A DNA stretch of 64,000 nucleotides from assembly GCA_029891385.1 (NCBI GenBank), contig CM057224.1, positions 2,604,001 through 2,668,000 of the forward strand. The letters run 5' to 3'. Source of the stretch: Erythroxylum novogranatense. Its lineage: Eukaryota; Streptophyta; Magnoliopsida; Malpighiales; Erythroxylaceae. Positions 21,561-33,659 of the stretch are shown here, in pieces. Numbering within the stretch: the first letter of the stretch is position 1; each line of letters begins with the position of its first letter. The notes under the pieces were generated by a model. That model was not told the DNA's origin and searched no databases. It was given only the letters and a program-made list of their open reading frames with translations. The position numbers and the translations under genes were made by a program.

Positions 21561-23464
21561 AATCCATCAAAAGCATCCATATATAAAGAAAGGGTCAATG
21601 GAGAGAAATAAATTTATTTCAAGATTTGCAATATATCACAACAACAACGAAATCCTAGTAAAAATTTTGCTAAATACCTAATTAATAGAAGTTATTTTGA
21701 TAGGCTTAGTTGTAGAAAATTTGCAGCGTATAATTTCATTAAATTCTTCGTATACATGATAAATGTTTTTATTATGTGAACTATATGTTTAAGATCTTAT
21801 GATTAACGTTTTATTTGGGCTAATTGATTTACTATTTTCCTATAAGTTTAAGTTGACAAATATAATGTATATTAATTGTAAGTTAAGAAATTTTAATTTA
21901 ACCATTATAAATCGATTTTGTTTCTATTTTCCTATTCTCTTTAATAATGATCATGATTACTTTATGATTATTATATATGAATTTGTCATAACAATTTATC
22001 AATTTATAAATAGGAACAAAGTAAATATAAATAACTCACTACTCTCGTATATCATTTGAAAACCTACATCAAACTTTTTAGTTAAAATTGCTTATATAAA
22101 AATTAAAATGATATATTTTAGCTAAAAATACTACTTTACATTATCTTAAAATTCAATTCAATTCAATTCAATTCAATGCGATTAGAGGATTTGATTTTCT
22201 CATAAATGCCTTTCTTTGACAAGGAAATTTTACTTTATTTGTTGTTTTGTAAAATATATATATATTTAATGCGTGATTCATTCAATATTTATGGTTTTAA
22301 TAGTATTAAATGTTGAATTATGATTGGTGGTTTGATTAAGTAAGATTTTATTTTAAACTTATTGGAAACTTTAAAGTTTTGGAGAACGTTTGAAATCATA
22401 GTATTAAAAATTACAAGTTTAATAAAACACATTTAATTTTACAAATGTAATAAAATATACTTCTTTACATTTATATCAAAAATAATAATATTAGACCATA
22501 AATTGTTTTTATTTCTCAAATTAATATTACACTAACTTGAATATTTATCTTAATTATATACTTACCTAACTCTATTAAGGTTACTAATTTATTCTCAATA
22601 CCAATTTATAAAATAATCATCAAATTAGCCCCATCAATTTTCAATTTATAGATATGATGATAGTTTTAAAAGTTATAATAGAAATATTCTTTACTACAAG
22701 AACACATTTGTCTTTAATTTAGAGATTACAAATTAATGTTTAAATAGACTCAAATGGATATTTTAAGTGTCTCCAATTTATGGACTTAATTTATTAAATA
22801 TTATAATAATATATGATAAAAATAAATTTTAGTTCTTAATTTAATATAATACGATTTAATAATCAATTAAAAATATTCATAATTTAATTATAATCAATTA
22901 AATGATTCGATGTTATTGTCATAAAAATTAATAGTTTAATTGTGAATTTTAAAATATAAAATTTAGTTTTTGTGACATAGATTTAATTAATACTAAATAA
23001 GTATAATCTAGTTTAATTATCAATTCAAATACAACAAAATGTTTAAATTTGTATTATGTTGGACTTAATAAAGCGAATCATAATAAAAATTTAATAATTT
23101 TATAAAGAATCTTTTACTCCATTGTTTTTCTCAATTTCATCATACTCATTAATTTTTTAAAAATTAAAAATATTAATGAATTAGAGGTTAGCATAAGAAG
23201 AGGATCCTCACAAAGATCCCTTAATACAATGATACAATTCTATTAATACTAAAATTGCAACATAAAAACCAAGTCAAATCTAAATCGTTAACACAAAAAA
23301 GACAACGCATAAAAAATAAGCCTCGAGTATTGTTTTCCAATTTGGGAATAAATGATAAATTAACATGCTAAATTTAAAATAAAAGAGTCTTAAATTGAAC
23401 TTGAACTCGGGTTATTTAAGTCTGATTTAGCTTGAAATTTATTATCATCATTATCATAATCATC
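21561..23464. other. AT-rich spacer between transposons
   Basis: No gene, RNA or recognisable element is seen. It contains a short ATTCA pentamer run near 22151-22177 and a TATA run near 22253. It may hold the unresolved 3' end of the old copia. Confidence 0.5.
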
Positions 23465-23469
23465 ATATC

Positions 23470-23801
23470 TGGTTCAGTTTGATTATGTTGGGGCTGGACG
23501 CCGTTGTTTGGATCCATGATCTCAATTAGCTTGGACTAAGAGATACCTGTAAAAACAATAAAGACACGTCGGGGGTTGATTGCCGGCTTGCCCCTCCGAT
23601 GCCTAAGTTAGCTCTTTGTCGTAGGTTTGTGTTTATGAACAAAGAATCTCAAGGTTATTAGAGTCGTACCTGCATCGTGAGGAGATAATAATCTTATATA
23701 GTAAATACCTAACTTGTTTAATTCAACATCATGGGAATGGGCCGATCGACCCATACGCCAGTCTAGGGTTGGACCTGGGCCTAGGATGACCGACCCGACC
23801 A
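23470..23801 (-). repeat. 3' LTR of the Tat element
   Basis: It begins TGGTTCAG and ends GACCCGACCA on the plus strand, keeping proper TG...CA ends. Internally it is followed by the polypurine tract. Confidence 0.9.
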
Positions 23802-23815
23802 TAAGCCCCCTACTT
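23802..23815 (-). promoter_or_regulatory. Polypurine tract of the Tat element
   Basis: On the minus strand AAGTAGGGGGCTTA lies directly before the 3' LTR. Confidence 0.85.
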
Positions 23816-24418
23816 CTCGAGTCTGATAAGGGAGAAGGCTCGATAGAGTACGTAGGGTTCGTGCATGACATCTCGTGATAGGCCCTACCAGTCGAATTTG
23901 TGCGGCTCGCCCGCATGTCATGATAGGGCCGATCGATCGTGATAGATTTTGCCACGATCACCAGTCGTGATAGGGCCAATCGATCGGATTAGACGTCTAG
24001 CTAGGGCGCTAAATTTAATCATTATTTACGGTGCGTGTCCTCTGACGGATTTCAAAATTTAAAAAGGGAGCATCCTTTCATGTTACTTTTAGGATCGTGC
24101 GTATCGTTTCAACTGTTACGCCGCTCCGGGTATCTGACAACCTTAATTTGCACGGCTCAGATTTTGCCACGCGTCCGACTTCAATTAGTGCACCCGTTTA
24201 GTTGATTTTGTGATAACCGCTTGGAATCGACAGATTTCCTTCACTACCATTTTTGCGCACTTGGTTCTACAACTTCTGCTCTCTCTATACTCTTCATCTC
24301 TTTGCTTGCAGTCATCGGAATCTCTTTTTCACCGCTATTTCAAACTCCAAACTTCCATCACCGAACTAGGTACGTCCTCTCTCCTTTCCTCATCCTATAA
24401 ACTTCCTTTTTAGTAACC

Positions 24419-26739
24419 ATGTTGTCAACTAGCCCTAGGAGTGAGTCTAGACTTAGGGACAAGACCACCTCCTCCTCCCCTTTCGACCGAGAACTGGCGG
24501 CCGAAAGTGCGTTACAGATTGTCGGACCGCTGGAGGAAGCGGCGGGAGTGATGGAGGCACCGAAGGCAGGGGAAATGAAGCTCCGAACGCAGAGAAAGAT
24601 GAAGAGATCGTGGCGACTGATCGGAGAGATGGGCAAATCGTTGAGAAGCCGCCAAGCAACCAATCGACGATGACCGAAAGGGATCTGAACAGATCGGTCA
24701 TCAAAATCAATATCCCTTCATCTTGGGGACCCATATTGGCCGCAGAGAATGAGTGAATTCACAACAATATGGGGGGCTATTTTGCTGTTTCAGACAACTT
24801 CTTCTTGATCGGTGGCATGAGGCTTCCATTTGCTCCAATCATCGATGAGGTATGTTGCGTATACAAATTGATGCCGAGCCAGATCCCCCCGAATGGTTGG
24901 AGGTTCATGAACGGTCTCGCCCTGCTGTAATATTATTTCGGGTGTCCTCCGTCGATCGATATTCTGCTGCTTTTTCTAAGGATGAATCAAAGCTCGCTCA
25001 CTGGGCTCGGGATCTCCCACTTCCAGTATAGAGATGCGTGGTATCACCCTGCTGGAACAGCTTTATCGATTAAGGCCTAGAGGATGAAGTACTTTTTTGT
25101 GAGACCCCGGGGATCTTCTTTCGAGTCCAGGCCGTGGAGGTATCCCCTGTCCGAGCGATGGAACGACACTTCCAGTCTGTCCTTTACTGGAAAAGAGTTT
25201 GAAGTGATCGGCCGAATTAAGGTGCTCGGTTGATATAATTTCGATCGTCTTATTCTGGGGTACTGTAGATGGGTATTGGCCAATATTTTTTTAATTAGTC
25301 CCCCGGCTCGGATTAACGAGCTAGAAGGAGAAACTACCCCTTCTGGTTGACTCCTCATAGTTTAACTGCCTTGTTTTTTTATGAATATTAGCTTTGGTTT
25401 CTAACCTGCTTTTATACTTGTGCAGGCATGGCGAAGCTCAGGAATTTCACCTTGTCCTCCGATGCTTCCAAGTCGAAAGGCCAGTGCAAAGTTGCCGGGC
25501 CTTCCTTAAAGATAAAAGAGTGAAACAAAAAGGTGGCGGTCGGGCAAGATGTCGCTCAGCCAACTGCGCCTATCGAATCCGCAGCGCTAGTGATCCGATC
25601 GGCTGTTGAGGATCGAGCGGTCATGGAGGAAAAGGTGGAGGAGGTAGAGCGGCCTCTTAAGAGAAAGAAGACCGCTCGGCATGTTGAACGATCGCCCTCG
25701 CCTTTGGACAAGGGTAAGGGAAAGAAGTCGATGCCCAACTCCGAGAAATGGGTGTCCGCGATCAGTCTGGATAAGACTGCATCGCTTAAGGACGCCAGTG
25801 TGGCTCTTCACATTGCCCAGAGGGTTGTCCCTCCCACGGTTGAAGAGTTTCTGGATTCTTTGGGCGATGAGGAGATGACGATCGGTCTTGTGCGCGACTT
25901 AGTGGAGGTAATCTCCATCCACTTTTTTTTAACAAAGTTTTTCATCGTAGAATCTGGCGTTCGCCTCTGGAGTGTATCAGCGTTTTGATCGGATGGCTAA
26001 AGTCACCCGATCGATGGACCATGAGGTTAAAGATCTCCTTAGCCAGGTCACCATTTTGAGGATGCAACTTTCAGAGGCGAAGGAGGAGAAGAGCAGAGAG
26101 ATCGCGGAAAGGGACGAGTAGGAAAAAGGATGTCGGACCTTGCAGGCCGAAAATGAGACCTTGCAGCTCAAAGTTGAGGAGATGAAGGAGGGAATTCTCA
26201 AAGCCAACACTAGCATCAAGATGGAGAATGAGCTTCGCTTGAAAGTCCTCCATGACTGCCACGAAGCGGTGTTGGATAAAATAAGGGTTGAGAACAAATT
26301 GTTTGAGCTGCAAGGCTCTAACAAAGAGCAGATGATTGAGGCCATCAAGCGATGGAAGAGGCAGTTCTTGCACGATGAGTGCAAGGAATTTGCTTACGAT
26401 CTGGCTCTTTCCATCCTGAGGAATTCCCATGGCGTTCTTATCCCTGATGGAGATGGATCGGATGGTCCTTTGTTCGAGGAATTTGCCGAGCCGATGCTTC
26501 CGACAGAGCTCGGCCTTTCGCTCGACGAGGTGAAGGAGATAGCTGAGAAAGAGGTAGAGACATTACCGGATGAGATGCTGGACCTTAGTTCAGATGATGA
26601 AGAAGAGCGAGTTCACGGGGGTGTCTCTCTAGTTGCTCCTTCAGGCCCTGATCCTGTCTCGACTGCTTTGCTGACCTCCGAAACTACTCCTGTCGATCTA
26701 GCCATTGATACTTCTTCCCCTACTGAAGGGCCAGAATGA
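24419..26739 (+). pseudogene. Antisense ORF set of the Tat element (Transposase_28-like N part, coiled-coil C part)
   Basis: Reading opposite to gag-pol. The N part starts at 24419 (MLSTSPRSESRLRDK). From about 24770 the frame shows VSDNFFLIGGMRLPFAPIIDEV, PPNGWRFMNGLALL and KYFFVRPRG. This matches my memory of the PF04195-type (putative gypsy-type transposon) domain found in such antisense genes. A splice-like TTGTGCAG acceptor occurs at 25418-25425. The C part (25533-26739) is a charged coiled coil (VKDLLSQVTILRMQLSEAKEEK, then LQAENETLQLKVEEMKEG) with an acidic tail (EKEVETLPDEMLDLSSDDEEE). Several stops break it, for example near 24900 and 26120. Its function in living elements is not known to me. 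Confidence 0.7.
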
Positions 26740-26884
26740 CTTATGTAAGAGGACCTTTAAGGCTCATCTGGTCGGGCTTGTGACCAGAACGAATATATAA
26801 GGAAATAAAACTCTTATTTTTGTCCTTCATTGTCTCCTTTATTATCGATCGGTAGTGAGGTTTGAGAGAATCGTTCTCATGGCC

Positions 26885-27570
26885 GAACGGTGTTGAGGTC
26901 GAGCGATCCAAGATTATTTTCTTGGCATCGCCTGGTTTCAAGATTCGGTCTTGGTAACCTGATCGAGCGGTGTTGAGGCCGAGCAATCCAAGATTGTTTT
27001 CTAAGCATCATCTGGTTCCAAGATTCGGTCTTCGTAACCTGGTCGAGCGATCCAAAATTATTTTCTTGGCATCGTTTGGTCCCAAGATTCAGTTTTGGTA
27101 ACCTGGCCGAGCGATCTAAGATTATTTTCTTAGCATCCTCTGGTTCCAAGATTCGGTCTTGGTAACCTGGCCGAGCGATGTTGAGGTCGAGCGATCCAAG
27201 ATTGTTTTCTTGGCATTGCCTGGTTTCAAAATTCGATCTTGGTAACCTGATCGAACGATATTGAGGCTGAGCGATCCAAGATTGTTTTATTGGCATCGCC
27301 TAGTTTCAAGATTCGATCTTGGTAACCTGACTGAGCGATCCAAGATTTTTTTCTTGGCATCGCCTGGTTCTAAGATTCGGTCTTGGTAACCTGCCCGAGC
27401 GATGTTGAGGCCGAGCAATCCAAGATTATTTTCTTGACATCGCCTGGTTCCAAGATTCGGTCTTGGTAACCTGGCCTAGCGATGTTGAGGCCGAGCGATC
27501 CAAGATTATTTTTTTGGCATCGCCTGGCTCCAAGATTCGGTCTTGGTAACCTGGCCGAGCGATGTTGATG
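26885..27570. repeat. Tandem array, nine units of about 64-82 bp
   Basis: Each unit contains GATCCAAGATTNTTTTCTTGG, a spacer with ATCGCCTGGTT, then CCAAGATTCGGTCTTGG and GGTAACCTGGCC. Some units carry an extra 15-18 bp GAGCGATGTTGAGGCC block, which accounts for the two length classes. GTAACCTG recurs near 26956, 27036, 27099, 27167, 27240, 27322, 27389, 27468 and 27548. The two hairpins per unit share the same arms (CCAAGA/TCTTGG). The array lies between integrase and the antisense ORF of the Tat element. Confidence 0.9.
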
Positions 27571-27744
27571 ACATCTAGTCGGTAGGATGTTCTCCCTTTA
27601 GCGAGAATTTTCTGCCAAGAAGTTTGGAATCCTTTATTGATGATGATAAGGGCGTGTGCCATTAAAAAACCTGATTGACAAGGCCAGAAAAAAGGTACCC
27701 ACTAATTACATGCAAAGAAATAAACGAATTGAAGTAAAACTTAT

Positions 27745-28725
27745 CTACTGGTAAAACGCCTTCAGGTTTTGGGAATTCCAAGGCCTCGGTAGAATCTTGC
27801 CATTCGTGTCGCGCAGAACGTAAGAGTCGTGTCCGGCTTGCTTGACCACTTGATAGGGTCCTTCTACTTCTACTGGAACCAAAGCCTCTGCCCCAAAGGT
27901 CATTCTAAATGGTGTTTCTCCTATGGCTCCGTTTGGGGTCGTTCTGTATGCCCACAACACTTCGTCTAATTCATCTACCCAAGTCTTACGTCCATCTAAG
28001 CGATTTTTGAGTGCGCTCATTATCTTCTTGTTGGTGTTTTCCGCAAGACCGTTGCTTTGAGGGTGAGTCACTGAAGTTAATTGGAGCCTTATCTTCAATC
28101 GGTGATAGAAATCTTTGAACTTATCATTATCGAACTGTCGACCGTTGTCTGTAACTAAGACCATAGGCATCTCAAAGCGGCTCAGTATGTTCTTGCATAT
28201 GAAGTTTTCAATTTTCTGTTCAATGATTGTGGCGACCGCTTATGCTTATACCCATTTGGTGAATTATTTAACTGCTACTATCAAAAACTTCTTATGCCCA
28301 GAACCGAGGGGAAAAGGACTTAATATGTCCATTCCCCATTGAGCGAAGGGGATGAGATGACTCACAATTTTCATCTGCTCGGTCGGTTGATGAGACAAAT
28401 TGTTATTCTTCTGGTAGGCCTCGCATCGGTTAACCTTTTCCTGACAATCTTTCTTCATTTTCGGCCAATAATAACCTTGTCTGATCAATTTGTGAGCCAA
28501 CATTCTGCCTCCTAAGTGATTCCCGCACATTCCTTTATGAACCTCGGCCATTGCCCGTTCTGCCTCTTCTTCGTTCAAGCAGCGTAATAGCGGCCAGTTA
28601 TAAGAATGCTTGTACAGGATGTTATTAACAATCACATATTCAGCAGCCTTTACCCTTAGTTTCTTAGCTCCCAGGGCTTCTGGCGGTTGCGTTCCCTTAA
28701 GGAGGTGCTGTTTGATCGGCTCCAT
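27745..28725 (-). pseudogene. Integrase of the Tat element
   Basis: The zinc-binding HHCC domain shows HKGMCGNHLGGRMLAHKLIRQGYYWP and RCEAYQ. The core begins QWGMDILSPFP (first Asp), then VTDNGRQF (second Asp), then HPQSNGLAENTNKK (Glu). The C-terminal part ends RPWNSQNLKAFYQ, the usual close of Tat integrase. Stops between 28170 and 28264 disrupt the core. Confidence 0.9.
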
Positions 28726-28734
28726 CCAACTTGA

Positions 28735-29619
28735 TCATTCGGCATCCGTTTCTAGGACTTCACTAGTTTTCTGAATACTAGGCTGGTTTATCCGCTTGAC
28801 CAAAATGTTATTCCTTGCATTTTGATCGGAAGCCATCTTGGAAAGCATGTCTGCCTGAGCATTCTGATTCCTATCTATCCTGTTGACCGAGTATTCTTCA
28901 AAATTACTCAACTCTCGCCTTACTAATTCCAGATACTTGATCATATTGTCCCCTTTTGCCTCATACTGCCCGGTGACTTGACCGACTACTATTTGGCTAT
29001 CGCTATACACCTTTAAAGATTTCACCTCCATCTCTCTTGCCAACTGAAGACCGGCTATTAAGGCTTCGTATTCTGCCTCATTATTGGATGCTCTAAAATC
29101 TAATCGGAGGGCATACTCCACCTTTTGCTCCTGGTGGGGGCTGATCAAAACCACTCCTGCTTCTCATTCTTTAACGTTGGACGACCCGTCAACAAATAAA
29201 CTCCAAGCAGGGAGTTGCTCGTTCTGTGAGGTAGGTTGACTCATTTCTACAACAAAATCCGCCAATACTTGGGCTTTGATCGTTGTTCGTGGTTTGTAAT
29301 GTATGTCAAACTCTCCCAGCTCTACCGCCCATTTAACTAACCGTTCAGAGGTTTCAGGCTTTTGAAGGCATTGCCTGAGAGGTTGATCGGTCCATACCTC
29401 AATTGTGTGACTCTGGAAGTAGGGCCTGAGTTTCCGTGTGGTGGTTATCAATGATAGGGCCAACTTCTCAATAGATGCATACCACGCTTCTGGCCCGTTC
29501 AAGACCTTACTGACATAATAGATCGGGAATTGTTCGTTTCCGTCTGATCGAATGAGAACTGCACTAATCGCCCCTTCTGTAACTGCCAAATAAATGATCA
29601 ATGTTTTCCCCTCAACGGG
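28735..29619 (-). pseudogene. Dual RNase H domains (gypsy type, then archaeal type)
   Basis: First domain (about 29270-29601): YLAVTEGAISAVL...EVWTDQPLRQCLQKPE...YKPRTTIKAQVLADFV, a gypsy-type RNase H in which the usual catalytic residues have partly gone. Second domain (from about 29200 to 28735): SLFVDGSSN, NNEAEYEAL, KVYSDSQIV and NAQADMLSKMA give the D-E-D-D set of the archaeal-type RNase H acquired by the Tat lineage. One stop separates the two ORFs. Confidence 0.9.
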
Positions 29620-29622
29620 GCT

Positions 29623-30557
29623 CTACAAAATGGGTGGACTGGTCAGGTATTGCTTTAGGTGCTGAAATACTCTCTCGCACTCATCTATCCATTGGAAACG
29701 AGTCATGTCTGCCTTCCTTAAGATTTTGAAAAATGGGAGGCACTTGTCCCCCATCCTAGAGACGAATATGCTTAGAGAAACTATCTGCCCTGTCAATATT
29801 TGAACATCTTTTAAACATCGTGGTGAGGGCATTTGAACGATAGCTTCAATCTTTTTTGGGTTTACTTCAATCCCTCGTTGAGTAATCATGAATCCTAGGA
29901 ATTTTCCAGATACCACACCAAAAATGCATTTTTCAAGGTTCAGCCTCATTTGGAATTTGTTGAGGGTCAGGAAGACTTCTTTGAGGTCTTCCACATGCTC
30001 GACAGTCGTCTTGCTTTTGACTACCATATCATCCACATAAGCCTCCACTTTCCGACAGATCTGTTTCTTAAAAACTTCCATAACGAGTCGCTGATAAGTA
30101 GCCCCTGCGTTTTTCAAACCGAACGGCATTACCTAGTAGCAGTACGTGCCCTGGTCAGTTATAAAAGCCGTCTTTCTTCGTCTTCAAGACTCATTTGTAT
30201 CTGGTGATAACCGAAGAAAGCATCCAAGAAACTAAGGAGCTCATGCCCTGATGTAGCGTCTACCAGCTGATCGATTTTGGGTACGGGGAAGCTGTCCTTC
30301 GGGCATGCTTTGTTCAAGTCAGTGAAATCGATGCACATTCTCCATTTTCTGTTTTTATTCTTCACCAGTACCACGTTCGCCAACCACTTAGGGTACTTGA
30401 CTTCCAGAATGAACCCGACATCGAGCAATTTTCCTATCTCTTTCTCGATCACCCCCTGCCTTTCTTTGCTTTGCCACAGCTTCTTCTGTCTGACTGGCTT
30501 GTAGTCTTTCCGGATACCGAGAGAATGAGATGTTACTGCTCGAGAAATTCCGGGCAT
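29623..30557 (-). pseudogene. Reverse transcriptase of the Tat element
   Basis: RT blocks in order: WRMCIDFTDLNKACPKD, IDQLVDATSGHELLSFLDA, FFGYHQIQM (usually SGYHQI), PFGLKNAGATYQRLV and the catalytic AYVDDMVVKS. The thumb/connection reaches SKPPIL-like sequence at 29623. Stops and a frameshift around 30130-30160 split it into two frames. Confidence 0.9.
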
Positions 30558-30902
30558 GTCGCTCGGTACTCAGGCAAAGATCGATATGTTCTCTATCAAG
30601 CAATCTGTGATCTCTTTGGCCAACCCTTTTTCAAGTTTAGTGCCTAGATTTGTGAATTTGGATCATTCTTCTTCATCCAATATAATCTATTGCGTTTCTT
30701 CGGCAGGGTTCATCCTCTCAGTTTCTTCGTCGACTCTCACATCAAGGAAACTTGTCAAAACTACCGCCCCATCAAGGGTCCTCGTTTATGCCATGTAGCA
30801 TTCCCTAGCGATCCTTTGCTGACCCCTGACAATACCGACCTCATGAGGTGTTGGAAATTTCATTGCTTTATAGTAGGTCGAAACAACTGCTCTGAGGACA
30901 TT

Positions 30903-31238
30903 TTAGGTGGCTCTTCCAATTATTGCATTATATGCTCCGTCAAATTTCACGACCATGAATTCAACTTTCCTCTCTATTTGACGTGGCATTTGTCCAAATT
31001 TTACGTTTAAGAATACTCGAGCGAATGAGTAGGTTGATGCTCCTGTTACCCCTTTGATGGGTCCCTCTATTGGCAATAGTCGCTCCTCCGGTATCTCCAT
31101 TTGCTTAAATGCATCATAATACAACAGGTCGACCGAACTACCTGTGTCAATCATGACCCACTTTATCTCGCTACCATCCATATTCAAGGTGACCACTAAC
31201 GCGTCATCATGAGGACAGCTAACATCTTCTAGGTCAGA
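30903..31238 (-). pseudogene. Retroviral-type aspartic protease of the Tat element
   Basis: The catalytic triad lies in MIDTGSSVDLLYYDAF, followed by the flap region and AYNAIIGRAT, the usual NAIIGR close of the domain. It is open for 97 codons from the internal Met (31196) and ends in a stop at 30903 where family members continue toward RT. A further stop lies just upstream near 31239. Confidence 0.85.
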
Positions 31239-32920
31239 TTAGTCAAACGAGATCACCCCATCGTTTTGCTTCTTTTTCTTTGCTGATAAGTCTTCAGTGA
31301 CCTGCCTGGCATACCTCTTTCTTCCTCTGACAGTGGACCCTCCTGCTGCACTCCCACCATAAATCATGTTTATGACTCTAACCGGTCGGTCATCTTGCTG
31401 ATCGACATTTTTGTCGCCTCTTGCCCTGGACTGTCTTCTCGTGTCGCGTCGGTCGTCTGAATTCTTATTTCTCCCCGCTCTATCGTTCGCATTTTTTTGC
31501 TTCCAAGGCTTCCGCCAGTTATTAGACCGACCGCTCCTACCCTCATTCTCCCGTTCGGCATTTGTACCGTCCTTCAAAAATCTACTCAGCTTTCTCCTTT
31601 GAATAAGGGATTCGATTTCTCGCTTTAAGTCCCAACAGTCCTCCGTGTCATGACTTACATCTCTATGGTACCGACAATATAAATCGGGATCTCTTTTTTT
31701 AGGGGAGTTTTCAACTTTCGGAAGGATTCCCCTTCTGCTCTCATGGCTGCCAGTACTTCCACATACCGCCTGTTGAGCGGGGTGAAGGATTCTCGTCGTT
31801 GGTCCTTTCGATCGGTCGGCTTCCTCCAGCTATACTGATCCTTCTGTGGCTTGTGTGAACCATCTGTTCTGTCGTTTGGCAAACGGTCATCCGCTTTGTA
31901 TTTTGTGTTTTTCAACACCTCCTTGAGCTGAATATATTTATCCGCCCTATTTCTTATCTCTTGAATTGACCTAGGCTAATCGAGGGCCAAGGACTTTTTG
32001 AACTCTTCATCCCTCGTGTTGCTCATAAGGGCAGCCAATATAGACGAGCAGGTGAGGTCAAGGACTTCAACAGCTTCATTGTTAAACCGAGTGATGAACT
32101 CCCGTAAACTTTCATTCCTTCCTTGGGTCAACTGCATCACTTCCAAGACAGTCTTCTGCGGCCGCTTACTTGTGGCGAACTGATTAAGGAATAGCGACTT
32201 AAAATCCTCAAAATAAGTGATGCAGCACGGAGGTAAACTGTTGAACTATCGTCGGGCTCCTTCTTGAAAGGTCGTGCAGAAAGCCTTACATTGAATGGCA
32301 TCAGGGATATAATGCAGGTTCATCATCGACTGAAAATACTGAGGGTAGTCGAGGGGATCGGTCTTTCCGATATATTTTTCAGGCGTTGGTATCTTAGTAC
32401 CGACCGTTGGAAGGCTATCCAAGATCTCCTGAATGAAAGGAGAGTTGTATTGTGTTGTTGGCTGACCCGGACGAGAATTCATGGCCATATTGATTCGGTC
32501 GTTCACGATTTTTTTGAGAGTTTCAGTAGAATGGCGATCGGCTATCGTACCTATCTGTTGAGCGGGGGTTCGCTACTGGTCTGTCTGAGATTGTAAGATT
32601 TGTCGAATCAGTAGATCGGCCGTTTCCTGTATTTGTCTTTGGGTAAGAGAGATTTGTTGTGGAGGAGGGTTTGTGTTGATAGGGTGTTGGATGTGAGGGT
32701 GTGAATTGTTTTCGACGTTATCCTCCAGAGCTACGCTTTGTTCTCCTTGATCTCGGTTTTGGGATGGTGGTTGGTCATTCGGATGTGAGGATTGTGTGTG
32801 GTTATTCGGGTTTAATGGGGGTAGCTCGTCTGTGCTAGGGTTTTGGGTGATAGGTGGGAGATGGGTCTAGGGATTATGATGCATCGGTGGAAGGGCGACG
32901 ACAGGTAATTGTAAACTCAT
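31239..32920 (-). pseudogene. Tat-type Gag, interrupted
   Basis: A likely start ATG at 32918-32920 begins MSLQLPVV. The Pro/Gln/Asn-rich N-terminal part is broken by stops. The conserved core PFIQEILDSLP...YIGKTDPLDYPQYF...CKAF (32246-32506) matches the Tat Gag motif that precedes the ARxWF segment. Further on are ESLREFITRFN (about 32100) and the short zinc-binding segment YCRYHRDVSHDTEDCWDLKREIE (about 31620-31690). A basic, Arg/Asp-rich C-terminus follows. Several in-frame stops make it inactive. Confidence 0.85.
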
Positions 32921-33019
32921 TCGTTACAGTGCGAGTGCCGCGACGGCGGTTACATCCGGGTTTGTTGATGCCGCCTGACTTATCTGTGTGTTTCTAGACG
33001 TAGTACCCTGACGCCCGGC

Positions 33020-33037
33020 CCCACGGTGGGCTCCAAC
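33020..33037 (-). promoter_or_regulatory. Primer binding site of the Tat element
   Basis: The minus strand directly after the LTR reads GTTGGAGCCCACCGTGGG, the position and style of Tat-lineage primer sites. I do not assign the tRNA. Confidence 0.65.
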
Positions 33038-33370
33038 TAGTTCAGTCTGATTCTGTTGGGGCTGGACGCCGTTGTTTGGATCCATGATCTCAATTAGCTT
33101 GGACTAAGAAATACCTGCAAAAACAATAAAGGCACGCCGGAGGTTGATTGCTGGCTTGCCCCTCCGATGCCTAAGTTAGCTCTTTATCGTAGGTTTTGTG
33201 TCTATGAATAAAGAATCTCAAGGTTATTAGAGTCGTACCTGCATCGTAAAGAGATAATGATTTTATATAGCAAATACCTGACGTGTTTAATTCAACATCA
33301 TAAGAATAGGCCGATCGACCCATACGTCAGTTTAGGGTTAGACTTAGGCCTAGAATGACCGACTCGACTA
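33038..33370 (-). repeat. 5' LTR of the Tat element
   Basis: Homologous to 23470-23801 over its whole length. Both termini are mutated by transitions, TG to TA at the left end and CA to TA at the right end. One extra T near 33190 makes it one base longer. Confidence 0.9.
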
Positions 33371-33659
33371 ATACCTAATCGAAAATTTCATAATCTTCGA
33401 CTCCCAATCTTTATAAACAAAATAATTTTCTTTTGTTAAAAGCAATGTTCTGCATTTCGTACCGTTCCGGCCGAAAATCGGTACCAGAACGGCGTAAATG
33501 GTTCCGGGTTTGAATTCCGGACGGTACCGGCTGATTTCGATCGGTACCGGCCGATACCGCAATATCGGTACATTTCGGGACCAATCCGTAAACTTAAAAT
33601 ATTTAAGGGACTAAATTGAAAATAAAAAAAATTTACCTAATTTTATCTACCTTGTCCCC

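Larger units (their letters stand above)
23470..33370 (-). mobile_element. Full-length Ty3/gypsy retrotransposon, Tat lineage (9.9 kb), decayed
   Basis: LTRs of about 332 bp lie at 23470-23801 and 33038-33370. They differ by about 30 substitutions by my count, nearly all transitions, so this is an old insertion. Target-site duplications are ATATC (23465-23469) and ATACC (33371-33375), one transition apart. On the minus strand the order is gag, aspartic protease, RT, RNase H, a second archaeal-type RNase H, integrase. The dual RNase H is diagnostic of the Tat lineage. Between integrase and the 3' LTR lie a tandem repeat array and an ORF set on the opposite strand, both known accessories of Tat elements. 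Confidence 0.93.

Noticed and set aside
21799..22059. 86-codon ORF in AT-rich DNA
   Set aside because: Composed of Ile/Asn/Phe/Tyr from AT-rich sequence; no family features.
26885..27570. Regularly spaced repeats resembling a CRISPR array
   Set aside because: Units are of variable length, the spacers are themselves repeated, and the array lies inside a plant retrotransposon.
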